Source: Anaerolineae bacterium (lineage in GTDB: Bacteria > Chloroflexota > Anaerolineae > Anaerolineales > E44-bin32). Taken from it: a stretch of 64,000 nt of DNA. The stretch is taken from the NCBI GenBank assembly GCA_011174825.1, contig DUEZ01000006.1, positions 62,001 to 126,000 on the forward strand, in the 5' to 3' direction. Below are positions 28,266 to 37,248 of the stretch, piece after piece. A program made the position numbers and the translations under genes. Position 1 is the first letter of the stretch, and the number at the start of each line of letters is the position of its first letter. The notes under the pieces are model-generated. The model saw only the letters and a program-made list of their open reading frames with translations. It was not told the origin of the DNA and ran no database searches.

Positions 28266-28831
28266 GCAATTTCAGGTTCAATTAAGCCGAGTGTCCCGTC
28301 GCGTCGCCGATAGAGCACATTCACCTGATTTGTGTCTGCATTGAGAAAGATAAAGAAATCTTCATGGCCGAGTAGGCCCATCTGCTCGATCGCCTCACGC
28401 TCATCCATTGGTGTGAGCATAAAACGCTTCCTGCGGACAACAATCTCTTCTTCTTCTGACAGGTCTGACTCGGCCTCTGGAAGATCAACCAACACATCTG
28501 CTGCAGAACGCCCATCACCTCGCGCGCGCCACCGACGACCTTTGAAACGTTCGATCTGACGATGTATCTTGTCCAGGACGGCATCGACGGAGGCAAACAT
28601 GTCATCGGTTCGCTCTTCCGCACGAAGCAGAACTTTTTTGCCTCGAACGGTTATTTGTGCGACCTGTCGATCTTTTGCACTGCGAGCGGATTTGACGTAA
28701 GTCAAGTCCATTTGTGCAACTTCAAGCGAGCTCAAATACCGATCCAGTTTAGACACCTTCTTGGTTATGTAATCACGCAGTCGATCGCTAAGTTCCATAT
28801 TGCGGACGTTGATCACAACCTCAACTGTCAT
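28262..28831 (-). CDS. hpf: Ribosome hibernation promoting factor, long form
   Basis: Long HPF dimerises 70S ribosomes into inactive 100S particles in starvation. The 189-aa protein has the N-terminal S30AE domain (VINVRNMELSDRLRDYITKK, MDLTYVKSARSAKDRQVAQI), a charged linker rich in Glu and Arg, and the C-terminal dimerisation domain (VVRRKRFMLTPMDEREAIEQ, GHEDFFIFLNADTNQVNVLY, RRDGTLGLIEPEIA). ATG 28831 follows GGAG; a GTG two codons earlier is less likely. It lies 15 bases after comF on the same strand. Confidence 0.95.
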   Translation of the reverse strand: MTVEVVINVRNMELSDRLRDYITKKVSKLDRYLSSLEVAQMDLTYVKSARSAKDRQVAQITVRGKKVLLRAEERTDDMFASVDAVLDKIHRQIERFKGRRWRARGDGRSAADVLVDLPEAESDLSEEEEIVVRRKRFMLTPMDEREAIEQMGLLGHEDFFIFLNADTNQVNVLYRRRDGTLGLIEPEIA

Positions 28832-28846
28832 GTTCACTCCTTCGTT

Positions 28847-29599
28847 TTAGGTGTAAACCTTGCCTCGTGCGCGCCCCACGGTTAATCCATACACCGCTTC
28901 AGCCCCGGCATCCAGCAAAGCTTCAGCACATGCAGACATCGTCGCTCCTGTTGTATACAGGTCATCCACCACCAATACTCTCTGTCCTTGAATCTGTTGG
29001 GGAAAGCCTTGGAAAGCGCCTCGCACGTTTTGTAAGCGGGCTGTGGCATCAAGACCGACTTGTGATTTCGTATCACGGTTACGAATAAGCGCTTTCTCGT
29101 CGTGTCGAAGACCTAGGGTTTGAGCAAAGGGCGCGGAGATTAACGCTACCTGATTGAAACCACGTTGTAGAAGACGGGCCTCGCTGAGAGGTACCGGTAC
29201 CACCATAGTTACATCCCATTTCTCGCGTAAATAAAGCTCAGTCAACCACCCCGCTATCAACGCTGACACTTTCCTATTAGGGCGATATTTCATGTGAACG
29301 AGCGCTCGGGACAACGAATCTTCATACCATGCAAAGGATCGCACGATTAATGGTACGGGATAACTTTTGCATGCCAAGCATTGACTACGAGAGCGAAGAG
29401 GGAAACCACATTGAGGACACAATCGACCAGTTAATTTCATCACCGAACGCACGCAGTCATTGCACCAAAACTCTCCCGCCAACCCGCATCCAACGCAACG
29501 TGGAGGGAATAGAAGTGCAAGACCCGCCTCGAGCCAGCGTTGAGGCCAACGCCACCCAAGGCGGGAAATTTCAGAATTCACAAATGAACCATTCGCCAA
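28847..29599 (-). CDS. comF: ComF-family phosphoribosyltransferase-like protein
   Basis: ComF proteins take part in natural transformation after DNA uptake. The 250-aa protein has the N-terminal Cys-rich zinc region (CVGCGLAGEFWCNDC, CPQCGFPLRSRSQCLAC) and the C-terminal PRTase domain with the PRPP loop VLVVDDLYTTGATMSAC. The start codon appears to be TTG 29599 and has a weak ribosome site; an internal GTG at 29581 is possible. It lies directly after tadC, which fits pili and DNA uptake working together, but no comEC or comEA is in the window. Confidence 0.88.
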   Translation of the reverse strand: MANGSFVNSEISRLGWRWPQRWLEAGLALLFPPRCVGCGLAGEFWCNDCVRSVMKLTGRLCPQCGFPLRSRSQCLACKSYPVPLIVRSFAWYEDSLSRALVHMKYRPNRKVSALIAGWLTELYLREKWDVTMVVPVPLSEARLLQRGFNQVALISAPFAQTLGLRHDEKALIRNRDTKSQVGLDATARLQNVRGAFQGFPQQIQGQRVLVVDDLYTTGATMSACAEALLDAGAEAVYGLTVGRARGKVYT

Positions 29600-29626
29600 A
29601 CGGCAATGTAATAACCCCCCCTCAAA

Positions 29627-30565
29627 TTATCGCATAATTCCGCCCATCGGTGAAGTAAGTAGGAGCAACGCTGCTGGTCCGAGCAGAACGATCAAGATCG
29701 AGGGGAAGATCAAGCACCCAATGGGAAACACCATCTTGATCGGAGCCCTGTTGGCCTCCTCCTCAGCCATTTGCCGGCGTCGAACTCGCATATTGTCCGA
29801 CTGGATACGCAGCACTTTCGCCATGCTGACACCCAACTGCTCAGATTGGATAACTGCTGCCACAAAACTTGTGAGCTCGGGAACATCCAATCTATCAGAC
29901 ATGTCGCGCAACGCTTCACGCCGCAATTTCCCAAGACGGATCTCTTGCAGCACGCGACCAAATTCGAGCGACAGATCGTTCTCCCATTTCTCATGAACCT
30001 TACCCATAGCCGCATCAAAACCTAACCCTGCCTCAACACAAACGGTAAGCAGGTCCAGGGCATCTGGCAGCGATCGAAAGACCTGCTTTTGTCGGCTACT
30101 TATACGACCGCTCAACCACAGGTCAGGGAAGACCCAGCCGATAACAAAGAACAACACCGATAGACCGAGGCCCTGCAGCCAACTGCGTCCAGTAAGTGCG
30201 AAAACAGCGAAGACACCACCTCCAAAGAGAAAGGAGATGACGAGTTTTGTTGTAAGGAAGAACGCAGGGTCCAGTTGTTGTCCAGCCATTTCAAGCTTGC
30301 GTTTGGCGTTCATGAGTGTCGCCTGTGGAGTGAAACGTGAGGCGAATTCGCCAATCTTGTTGAAAATCGGCAAGAGGATACGTTCACTGAAACCCTGTGA
30401 AAGTTCGATCTCTTCCAGCGTCAATGGTTCATCAGAGATGGTGAGATCCGCGAGTCGTTCCTGGATAGGATCTGTAGGTTCAGGCGCGTTCATTCCCACG
30501 ACTACCAGGACGATCGCAAGGATCACAATAAAGAGGATAATCCCAATAATTATGATCGGCTCCAT
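29627..30565 (-). CDS. tadC: Tad secretion inner-membrane protein TadC (T2SS F domain)
   Basis: TadB and TadC form the membrane platform of the Flp pilus machine. The 312-aa protein has an N-terminal membrane helix (IIIIGIILFIVILAIVLVVVG), two central membrane segments, the T2SSF domain (about 165-290: LPDALDLLTVCVEAGLGFDAAM, EIRLGKLRREALRDMSDRL, IQSEQLGVSMAKVLR) and a last helix (PSILIVLLGPAALLLL). ATG 30565 is preceded by AAGAGGTG; the frame is open to 30592. It follows tadB. Confidence 0.93.
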   Translation of the reverse strand: MEPIIIIGIILFIVILAIVLVVVGMNAPEPTDPIQERLADLTISDEPLTLEEIELSQGFSERILLPIFNKIGEFASRFTPQATLMNAKRKLEMAGQQLDPAFFLTTKLVISFLFGGGVFAVFALTGRSWLQGLGLSVLFFVIGWVFPDLWLSGRISSRQKQVFRSLPDALDLLTVCVEAGLGFDAAMGKVHEKWENDLSLEFGRVLQEIRLGKLRREALRDMSDRLDVPELTSFVAAVIQSEQLGVSMAKVLRIQSDNMRVRRRQMAEEEANRAPIKMVFPIGCLIFPSILIVLLGPAALLLLTSPMGGIMR

Positions 30566-30639
30566 AGACTTACACCTCTTAAGCCCACCCAATCACCAAC
30601 AGAGTGAGCGAATATCCAACTCCTGCTACATAACCACTC

Positions 30640-31623
30640 TTAGATATCGATCGCCACAATTTTTTGTACCGCGACGAAACCGGTGACGATCAATACCCCA
30701 GCAAGTATGATCATCGGGATACCACACATCCGGTTCTCCTCGGTGAACAGTGTCATGATGTATTCACGGTTAAGCACGAAGAGCAACAAGACGAGGACGA
30801 TCGGCAATGCAGCGATGACCCAAGCTGTGGCTCTGCCCTGAGCGGTAAGGGCTGAAATTTGACCTTTAAGGCGAACACGTTCACGGATCGTATGAGAGAT
30901 CGTATCGAGGATCTCCGCCAAGTTACCACCGACTTCACGTTGCACATTAATGGCCGTCACCACCAAATCAAGATCGTCACTGTTTATCCGCCGCATCAAG
31001 TGATCAAGCGCTTCCTCCATCTGTAAGCCTAACTGCATTTCTTGTACTACACGGTGGAATTCAACCGAGATCGGCCTGGGAAGCTCACGGCTTACCGCCT
31101 CCATCGCCTGGAGGGTGGAAAAACCTGCGCGCAGACCGTTAACCATCAAATTCAGCATATCGGTCAGCTGATTATCAAATTTTTTGAGCCTGCTCCGTTG
31201 GGCAGCTTTAACGTAAAAATTCGGGACGGCATAACCAACGATCGCTGCCAAGATAGCGAACAACACATTGCCTCGTCCAGCGAACATCCCGATGATAGCA
31301 CCCAATCCTGCAGTTCCGATCCGCAGGGCGATATATTCAACGGGAAGGAATTTCAAGTCCGCTCGCGCTAGATTCCTGGAGATCCCCTCAAATAAATCGG
31401 TGCCTTCACCGAACCGATTAAAGAAATCCGCTACCGCGGGTCGACGGTCGATCGCTTGTTCAGCTGACTGTGGTGAATCGGTTAAAAGACCACCCGTTTC
31501 AGAATAACGCCCTAGACGTTCTTCAACAACAGAACGCTCTCCAAGAACGGATATCAAAACGCCGACGATGAGAACGAGCAAGCCGAGGCCCCCTCCAATC
31601 ATTAAAATCGTACTTGTATCCAT
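30640..31623 (-). CDS. tadB: Tad secretion inner-membrane protein TadB (T2SS F domain)
   Basis: The 327-aa protein has an N-terminal membrane helix (ILMIGGGLGLLVLIVGVLIS), a central hydrophobic pair, the T2SSF domain (about 150-275: LTDMLNLMVNGLRAGFSTLQ, VVQEMQLGLQMEEALDHL, INVQREVGGNLAEILDTI) and two C-terminal helices. The sequence is more TadB-like than TadC-like in the RAGFS region and its position just after the ATPase gene (2 bases between) is the standard tad order. Confidence 0.93.
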   Translation of the reverse strand: MDTSTILMIGGGLGLLVLIVGVLISVLGERSVVEERLGRYSETGGLLTDSPQSAEQAIDRRPAVADFFNRFGEGTDLFEGISRNLARADLKFLPVEYIALRIGTAGLGAIIGMFAGRGNVLFAILAAIVGYAVPNFYVKAAQRSRLKKFDNQLTDMLNLMVNGLRAGFSTLQAMEAVSRELPRPISVEFHRVVQEMQLGLQMEEALDHLMRRINSDDLDLVVTAINVQREVGGNLAEILDTISHTIRERVRLKGQISALTAQGRATAWVIAALPIVLVLLLFVLNREYIMTLFTEENRMCGIPMIILAGVLIVTGFVAVQKIVAIDI

Positions 31624-31625
31624 GA

Positions 31626-33035
31626 TTAATATCCACGCATTCGATCGCCCACACCAAAGATGGAAGCAGGCAGATTTATCCCGGATTGCTCAATTTTGTC
31701 GACGAATCTGGGACGCAATCCGGTTGGTCGAAGTCGACCGATCACCTTTCCGTCTTCGAACCCTGTTTGTTCGTATACGAAGATATCGGTCATCGTGATC
31801 ACATCCCCCTCCATCCCTTGTATCTCAGCGATGTGTGTCACCTTACGGGTACCATCCCGCATGCGTTCAAGGTGAACAACTAATTCCAAGGCAGATGCGA
31901 TCTGCTCACGGATCGCACGCACGGGCAGGTCCATACCAGCCATGAGAGTCATCGTTTCGATACGTGCTAGAGTATCCCGCGGGCTGTTAGAGTGCGCCGT
32001 GGTCATCGATCCTTCGTGACCGGTGTTCATCGCCTGGAGCATATCGAGGGCTTCTTCGGCGCGAATCTCACCTACGATGATACGATCGGGCCTCATACGT
32101 AGGGAGTTCACAACCAAATGCTGGATCGTGACTTCACCTCGACCTTCGATATTTGGCGGGCGAGATTCCAGGGTCACGACATGTTCCTGACGCAGCTGGA
32201 GCTCGGCGGCGTTCTCAATCGTCACGATACGCTCATCCGCGGGGATATATTGTGAGAGGACATTGAGCAATGTTGTTTTACCTGAACCGGTACCACCAGA
32301 AATGATGCAGTTGATCCTGGCGACGACACACGCTTTGAGAAATTCAACCGATTCAGGCGTGATGGTACCAAAATCGATCAGCTGCTGAACGGTGATGGGG
32401 TCGGCGGAGAACTTTCGGATCGTCAGCACCGGACCGACAAGCGAGATCGGGGGTATCACCGCGTTGACACGGGATCCATCGGGCAAGCGAGCATCTACAT
32501 AGGGACTCGACTCGTCGATCCGCCTTCCTAAAGGAGCGACGATGCGATCAATAATACGCATGAGATGATCGTCACTCTCAAATGATGCTGGCTCGCGAAG
32601 AATCTTGCCGGCACGTTCAATGTAGATTTGTTTTGCACCGTTGACCATGATCTCCGTGATTGATCCATCACTCAGCAAGGGTTCTATAGGACCAAGGCCG
32701 AGTATTTCAGCCACGATCTGCTCGAAGAGTCTCCGCCGTTCGGGACGAGAGAGAACGATATTCGACTCTGCGAGTATATTCTCGAACAGTTCCTCGATCG
32801 TTCGACGAACCTCGGCGGTTTGGCTGACATCCATTGAGGGATCAAGTTCGGCCAACAGTTTATTCTGAACCATGCTCTTCAAGTCATGGTATTTGTCCCG
32901 TTGGGCAGCACCAGGTGGCGCAACACGGCGTTCTCTCACCTGGCTTAAGCGTGTCGTGCCAGCAGTACTTGATGTTTCAGTTGGGGTTGCTGGGGTTTGA
33001 GCTTGTCCCTGTTCTATCCGTTTGAGCAGCGACAC
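31626..33035 (-). CDS. cpaF: Flp pilus assembly ATPase CpaF/TadA
   Basis: This hexameric ATPase powers assembly of the Flp pilus. The 469-aa protein has an N-terminal helical domain ([17 protein letters not shown]), the PilT/VirB11-like core with Walker [14 protein letters not shown] (about 243-255), the Asp and His boxes ([42 protein letters not shown]) and the usual C-terminal region. The start is GTG 33035, preceded by a strong AAGGAGGT. It is tightly linked to tadB. Confidence 0.95.
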   Translation of the reverse strand: MSLLKRIEQGQAQTPATPTETSSTAGTTRLSQVRERRVAPPGAAQRDKYHDLKSMVQNKLLAELDPSMDVSQTAEVRRTIEELFENILAESNIVLSRPERRRLFEQIVAEILGLGPIEPLLSDGSITEIMVNGAKQIYIERAGKILREPASFESDDHLMRIIDRIVAPLGRRIDESSPYVDARLPDGSRVNAVIPPISLVGPVLTIRKFSADPITVQQLIDFGTITPESVEFLKACVVARINCIISGGTGSGKTTLLNVLSQYIPADERIVTIENAAELQLRQEHVVTLESRPPNIEGRGEVTIQHLVVNSLRMRPDRIIVGEIRAEEALDMLQAMNTGHEGSMTTAHSNSPRDTLARIETMTLMAGMDLPVRAIREQIASALELVVHLERMRDGTRKVTHIAEIQGMEGDVITMTDIFVYEQTGFEDGKVIGRLRPTGLRPRFVDKIEQSGINLPASIFGVGDRMRGY

Positions 33036-33074
33036 AATCCAACCTCCTTACCCACTAAAGGATTTTTACCCACA

Positions 33075-34337
33075 TTACGACCGACTAAACAAGCGCGGAC
33101 GCTCTGCTTCACTTTCCTCAATCCCCACTTCGGATCTCTCAACAAGTCGTTGTTTTACCGCACCCAAAACCTCAAGAATCCCTTTTGCAGCTGGCTGCCC
33201 TTTATCTGCGATCAACAATGGGATCCCGCGGTTCACTGAAGTTGTCACAGTCCGCTCATCAAAGGGGACCTCGCCGTCGACTGTGCATTTGAGATTTTCT
33301 GCGATGGCTCCGGCTGTGATACCAGATCTCCGATCCATCTTATTGAGAACGAACAATGTATTTTCCCTCGGGAACTCCAGCACATTGAGTAGGTCGAAGA
33401 GTAAACGCGCATCTTTGATCGACGGTATCTCTGGCGTTGCGACAGATACCATAAGGTCCGCTAGATCTAAGACAGTGAGGGTAATATCGTCCATCGTGGA
33501 CCCGGTGTCGACGACGACGTAAGCGAAATGCTGCTTCAGATATTCTAATACCTTTCGGACTTGATCCGCATTGACCTCATCGGCCATCTCTGGCCTGGGA
33601 GGCGCAGCTAACACCCGCAATCCACTATCGTGCTGCAACAAGACCTCATCGACAACATCCACATCTAGCTCATTGATGCGAGACGCCAGGTCGACAAAAC
33701 TGTTCTTAGATTGTAAGTTCAAGGACACGGCGACATCACCGAACTGCAACGCGGTGTCTACTAATACGGCTGGTGTATCTGCCGTATCGAGCCCCACAGC
33801 GAGATTTGTAGCGATGATCGTACAACCCACGCCACCCTTCGCGCTATAAACAGCGATTAACTTTCCTTCCGGACCGATCCTATCTCGCCCAATAAGGGGT
33901 GGTAGAGGACCTGTCCCCTCCAGGATCTTTTGTTCATCCTTTGATCGCTTTGCTTCAACTGCGAGTGACCGTATTGCACTAATTAATTCATCGCCTGACG
34001 GAGGTTTAGAGATGAAGTCGCTGGCACCTGCCCGCATCGCTCGTCTTAAATAATCCGCTTCACTCTGCACTGATAAGATAACGATTTGTGCGAAGCGAAC
34101 GTCTCGTTTAATGGCTTCCGTAGCTTCGATACCATCCATATCCGGCATGTTGATGTCCATGATGACAACATCCGGCTCGGTATCACGCGCCATCTCGAGC
34201 GCTTCTTGACCCGAACGAGCAGCACCTACGACTTCAATATCTGGTTCGAATTGCAGAAGCTTGCGAATATTTTCGAGTGTCTCAGCGTGGTCATCAACGA
34301 TCAATACGCGGATGATCTCGTCCGCGGAATCCTGCAT
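33075..34337 (-). CDS. cpaE: CpaE-like pilus localisation protein: REC domain fused to MinD-like ATPase
   Basis: CpaE proteins place the Tad machine in the cell. The 420-aa protein has a response-regulator receiver domain (about 8-125) with canonical acidic pair VDDH, phospho-acceptor Asp61 in VVIMDINMPDMDG and Lys111 in SKPPSG, then a MinD/ParA-type ATPase with deviant Walker A SAKGGVGCTI (Lys about 167), VLVDTALQFGDV and VVVDTGSTMDD. Receiver domains of CpaE in other bacteria are often atypical; here all key residues are present, so phosphorylation is plausible. ATG 34337 follows GGAGG. It lies 39 bases upstream of cpaF. Confidence 0.9.
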   Translation of the reverse strand: MQDSADEIIRVLIVDDHAETLENIRKLLQFEPDIEVVGAARSGQEALEMARDTEPDVVIMDINMPDMDGIEATEAIKRDVRFAQIVILSVQSEADYLRRAMRAGASDFISKPPSGDELISAIRSLAVEAKRSKDEQKILEGTGPLPPLIGRDRIGPEGKLIAVYSAKGGVGCTIIATNLAVGLDTADTPAVLVDTALQFGDVAVSLNLQSKNSFVDLASRINELDVDVVDEVLLQHDSGLRVLAAPPRPEMADEVNADQVRKVLEYLKQHFAYVVVDTGSTMDDITLTVLDLADLMVSVATPEIPSIKDARLLFDLLNVLEFPRENTLFVLNKMDRRSGITAGAIAENLKCTVDGEVPFDERTVTTSVNRGIPLLIADKGQPAAKGILEVLGAVKQRLVERSEVGIEESEAERPRLFSRS

Positions 34338-34368
34338 TCAAACCTCCACAATCATCCAATATCTACGA

Positions 34369-35529
34369 TTACTGTTGCCCTTGAGGCACGATTTGGTCGT
34401 TTGGTAATACGGGTATAATGGGTTGTTCTATCGCTGGCTCAAGACCATAAGGTAATTTTGCGGGAACCGTGATGCTGTAATTATCAATCAGATACTGTAA
34501 AGAAACGGTCACGGTTTCCACACTCATTGTATCCCCAGGTGCACGTAACGTCAGCACGATATCCGCGCCAACCTTCATCGCCCAGTTCAATGCCAAGGCA
34601 TCCTGAGGGGTAACGATTAAGGTCACGATATCGGGTGTCGGAGGTAAAACAACCGCCTCCTCACCCTGTTGAGGCGGCGGAGCTCCAACCCCAGCTTCTT
34701 CTGTAGGTATGGCTACAATTTCTTCTTCGATATCCTCAAGGGGAAAGGTACCCACATGTAAGACGGTTGCTGCTTCGACCAGCCGTTGGGTTACCAAGCG
34801 CGGTCGTTGCTCCTCTGAAGGTATCGCGTAGATCTGTACATCTAAGTCTTCATTGGAAACGACTCTTCCAATTGGCGGTGGTTCTTCATTAGTGCATTCA
34901 AGACCCATCTCGGTTCTGGATACTCGATAGCATCCAGTTCCGGTGAGGATGTTCCCGTCGGAATCGACCAGCATAAGGTTCTGATCCGGCAGCATCGTTT
35001 GAAAATCAGGATTCAAATCGACCATCAGCATCGTGATCAGAACATCAACGGAGTCGCCACCACGAAGGGCATACGCAACTCCGGAAAGCCTGGTCATCGG
35101 AATGGCGATCGCGGTGTAACCTGGTGGGATTGCGATAGCAGCATCAGAGCCGGCCCCTAGCAGGTCCCCCGCCTTCTCAGTGATCATGGCTGTTGTGATC
35201 TGCATACCGCGAGCGATATCTATTCGCGCCCGACGTTCCACAACCTGACTAAACAAGGTATCCTCTTCCGTCCCTGCGATCCAAGTTTCGACCACCATGT
35301 CGGCGGGTAAATTCGTTAGAACGATGGCGTCTCTTGTTATCTCAGAGCCCCGAGCTATATCTTGGGCTGCAACGACGACCAAAACCATGTCAGAGGGGAC
35401 GATCACAACTCCTTCCTCAGTAGGCGTAGCTTCCACTTCTTCCCCGCCACGACCAATGAGTAGGTACGCGGCAAGTACACCCATGATCAGAATCAGGGCA
35501 AACAGGATCAACATTCGGCCTCGGCGCAT
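34369..35529 (-). CDS. cpaB: Flp pilus assembly protein CpaB (SAF domain)
   Basis: CpaB is a membrane-anchored extracytoplasmic component of the Tad machine. The 386-aa protein has an N-terminal membrane helix (LILFALILIMGVLAAYLLIG), an SAF domain (about 50-115: VVVAAQDIARGSEITRDAI, ARIDIARGMQITTAMI) and the RcpC/CpaB domain (GYTAIAIPMTRLSGVAYAL, GDSVDVLITM). A Pro/Glu-rich insert around 280 is probably a linker. The start ATG 35529 has AAGGAGG. It is separated from the pilin gene by a hairpin. Confidence 0.92.
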   Translation of the reverse strand: MRRGRMLILFALILIMGVLAAYLLIGRGGEEVEATPTEEGVVIVPSDMVLVVVAAQDIARGSEITRDAIVLTNLPADMVVETWIAGTEEDTLFSQVVERRARIDIARGMQITTAMITEKAGDLLGAGSDAAIAIPPGYTAIAIPMTRLSGVAYALRGGDSVDVLITMLMVDLNPDFQTMLPDQNLMLVDSDGNILTGTGCYRVSRTEMGLECTNEEPPPIGRVVSNEDLDVQIYAIPSEEQRPRLVTQRLVEAATVLHVGTFPLEDIEEEIVAIPTEEAGVGAPPPQQGEEAVVLPPTPDIVTLIVTPQDALALNWAMKVGADIVLTLRAPGDTMSVETVTVSLQYLIDNYSITVPAKLPYGLEPAIEQPIIPVLPNDQIVPQGQQ

Positions 35530-35653
35530 AGGGCCTCCTTTGCTACTAAGTCATCTGATAACTATTTTCGTGCGTATAATACCGTTTCCAGATTAAAAGT
35601 CAAGGCGGACGCCCTCGAGCACCTGATTTTGGCCGTGAGGTCAGGCGGCAAAG

Positions 35654-35674
35654 AGCCCTATCCAAGATAGGGCT
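35654..35674 (-). terminator. Hairpin between flp pilin and cpaB
   Basis: In the transcribed sense: AGCCCTATC, loop TTG, GATAGGGCT, then CTTTG. A 9-bp perfect stem directly downstream of the pilin gene; likely an attenuating terminator or stabiliser so that pilin mRNA exceeds that of the machine. Confidence 0.65.
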
Positions 35675-35727
35675 CCCGCAGGTTAGAACCAGTCGAGGCG
35701 TTGCCCTTCCTCAACGCCATCAGCTGC

Positions 35728-35874
35728 CTAGATGTTGCTCACGATGTTGCTGAACACGTTGCCGATGGCGGGCCCGAGTAGTGCTAAAATGACGATCACA
35801 ACGACGGCTACTAAAACAAGGATCAACGCGTACTCAACCAGGCCCTGACCTCTCTCCTTCGGAGCATATAGCAT
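35728..35874 (-). CDS. flp: Flp/Fap-type major pilin, 48 aa
   Basis: A short gene below usual ORF cut-offs. The 48-aa product starts with a short leader (MLYAPKERGQG), then LVEYALILVLVAVVVIVILA, the hydrophobic Flp domain, with the GQGLVEYALI sequence that is diagnostic for Flp pilins, and ends in GNVFSNIVSNI. The prepilin peptidase would cut after the Gly of GQG; that peptidase is not in the window. The gene has a perfect TATAAT -10, a strong AGGAGGTGA ribosome site and a hairpin after the stop, all consistent with high expression. It lies upstream of cpaB in the minus direction. Confidence 0.92.
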   Translation of the reverse strand: MLYAPKERGQGLVEYALILVLVAVVVIVILALLGPAIGNVFSNIVSNI

Positions 35875-35929
35875 ATTCTTTCACCTCCTTCCTGTTCCGT
35901 TTTGTCCGATACAAGATCAGACATGAATC

Positions 35930-35958
35930 ATTATATTTTTTGCTCATCCATTATTCAA
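35930..35958 (-). promoter_or_regulatory. Promoter of the Flp pilin gene
   Basis: On the minus strand: -35 TTGAAT (35958-35953), 17-bp spacer with an A6 run, -10 TATAAT (35935-35930). The expected start near 35923 gives a leader of about 49 nt ending in AGGAGGTGA. Confidence 0.75.
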
Positions 35959-36021
35959 TAGGACCTATTTCCGATGTAGAAATTGGCGTTCAATACCCAA
36001 AAAAACCCCAAAAAATTGCCC

Positions 36022-36050
36022 AAGGGTCTGTCTCCTTGGACTCGACCCTT
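36022..36050. terminator. Hairpin with T tract, upstream of the pilin promoter
   Basis: AAGGGTC (36022-36028) and GACCCTT (36044-36050), followed by TTTTTTC on the plus strand; on the minus strand GGGCAATTTTTT follows. It probably ends transcription from the two-component genes before the pilin promoter. Confidence 0.6.
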
Positions 36051-36140
36051 TTTTCTAAAAATATGTAGTATAGGATCTGTGTGACCTGCGGGGGGCTGTC
36101 AAAATGCTCTCGATATTGTCACCCAATCCGCTTGTCAGGA

Positions 36141-36173
36141 GTTGTTCAGTGAAGAATATGGTTACTGAACAAC
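36141..36173 (-). terminator. Hairpin just after the histidine kinase gene
   Basis: GTTGTTCAGT (36141-36150), a 13-base loop, ACTGAACAAC (36164-36173): a perfect 10-bp dyad starting 13 bases after the kinase stop on the minus strand. Without a T tract it may be a processing or stability element, or an operator site. Confidence 0.5.
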
Positions 36174-36186
36174 TACTCTCATGACC

Positions 36187-37236
36187 TCATTTTTCGATAG
36201 GAATCGTAAAGGCGATCCGAGTACCTTCCCCTGCTGCACTCTCGACATCCAATGTACCGCCAATCTTATCGATCCGGTTCCTTAAAGCACCTAAACCTTG
36301 TTTCTGGGCATCTTCGTCGGATTTAGTATCCGGGTTAAAACCCTTTCCATTATCCTCGACCGATACACGAATCAAACGTTCACCCATGTCCAACATGACC
36401 TTGGCTTGAGTCGCCTGAGCATGGTCGCGTATATTGATCAGAAGCGTTTGGATGGCGCGGAAAGTTAGGACCTCAATATGAGGTTCGATCCGTCGTTCGT
36501 TACCGGTAATGATAAAGTTAATATCGAGTCCAGTTTTTTCCTTGAGAGCCTCCGAGTACCGTCTCACGGTGGGCACGAGACCTAAATCGTCCAACATCAT
36601 GGGGCGTAAGTCAAAAATAAAATCTCGAACCTGGCCAAAGGTGGATGCGGCTGCTGTTTTTAAGCTGGATAGTTCTTCCTTCGCCCGTTCCTGGTCGGTC
36701 TCAAAGAGACGCATGGCGATCTCGGTCTTAAGGATAAAATTTGATAATGCCTGTGCCGGGCCATCATGAATCTGCCGGGAGAGTGTACGCCTTTCTTCCT
36801 CCTGTGCTTCGATGATCTGTTGAATTCCTGTCGACGCTTCGCCTTCTATGCCACCCAGATCTATGGATGACTTACCCTCCAGCAGATTTAGGGTTTTTAT
36901 TAAGTACTGTTCCAGTCGATTCAGGTGCGCCTCATCGCTTTGCAGCTTCTCAAGTTGGCCTCGCATGGTAAAGAGTCTTTGCTGGACATCTTGAAAAGCT
37001 TCATAGGTCGAACGGATGTCCTCTCGAGGGACAGTATCGAAGTTCGATTGGATCTGATGCAACGTGGCGATGATCGAGTCGTTTCGCTGGGCGAGCTTGT
37101 CAACTTCTCCTTGACTCTGCTCGACCAACAGCCCAATCTCAGTCGTCTCAGCGCGGATCTGATCTAATTCGTCACGAGTGAAGTTTATAAATGCTTCAAG
37201 CTGACCAACTTCCGCACCATTAGTAGCTTCGGTCAT
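36187..37236 (-). CDS. DegS-like soluble sensor histidine kinase
   Basis: The 349-aa protein has no membrane segment. Residues 1-120 are a long coiled-coil rich helical domain like the sensor part of DegS. A HisKA_3 domain follows with His157 in RRTLSRQIHDGPAQALS, then a HATPase_c domain (LLINIRDHAQATQAKV, VEDNGKGFNP, GLGALRNRI). It thus belongs to the NarL/DegS group. The gene follows a NarL/DegU-type regulator with 12 bases between, so the two are partners. It is directly upstream of the tad genes, so pilus control is likely but unproven. Confidence 0.92.
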   Translation of the reverse strand: MTEATNGAEVGQLEAFINFTRDELDQIRAETTEIGLLVEQSQGEVDKLAQRNDSIIATLHQIQSNFDTVPREDIRSTYEAFQDVQQRLFTMRGQLEKLQSDEAHLNRLEQYLIKTLNLLEGKSSIDLGGIEGEASTGIQQIIEAQEEERRTLSRQIHDGPAQALSNFILKTEIAMRLFETDQERAKEELSSLKTAAASTFGQVRDFIFDLRPMMLDDLGLVPTVRRYSEALKEKTGLDINFIITGNERRIEPHIEVLTFRAIQTLLINIRDHAQATQAKVMLDMGERLIRVSVEDNGKGFNPDTKSDEDAQKQGLGALRNRIDKIGGTLDVESAAGEGTRIAFTIPIEK

Positions 37237-37248
37237 AAAGTCTCCATA

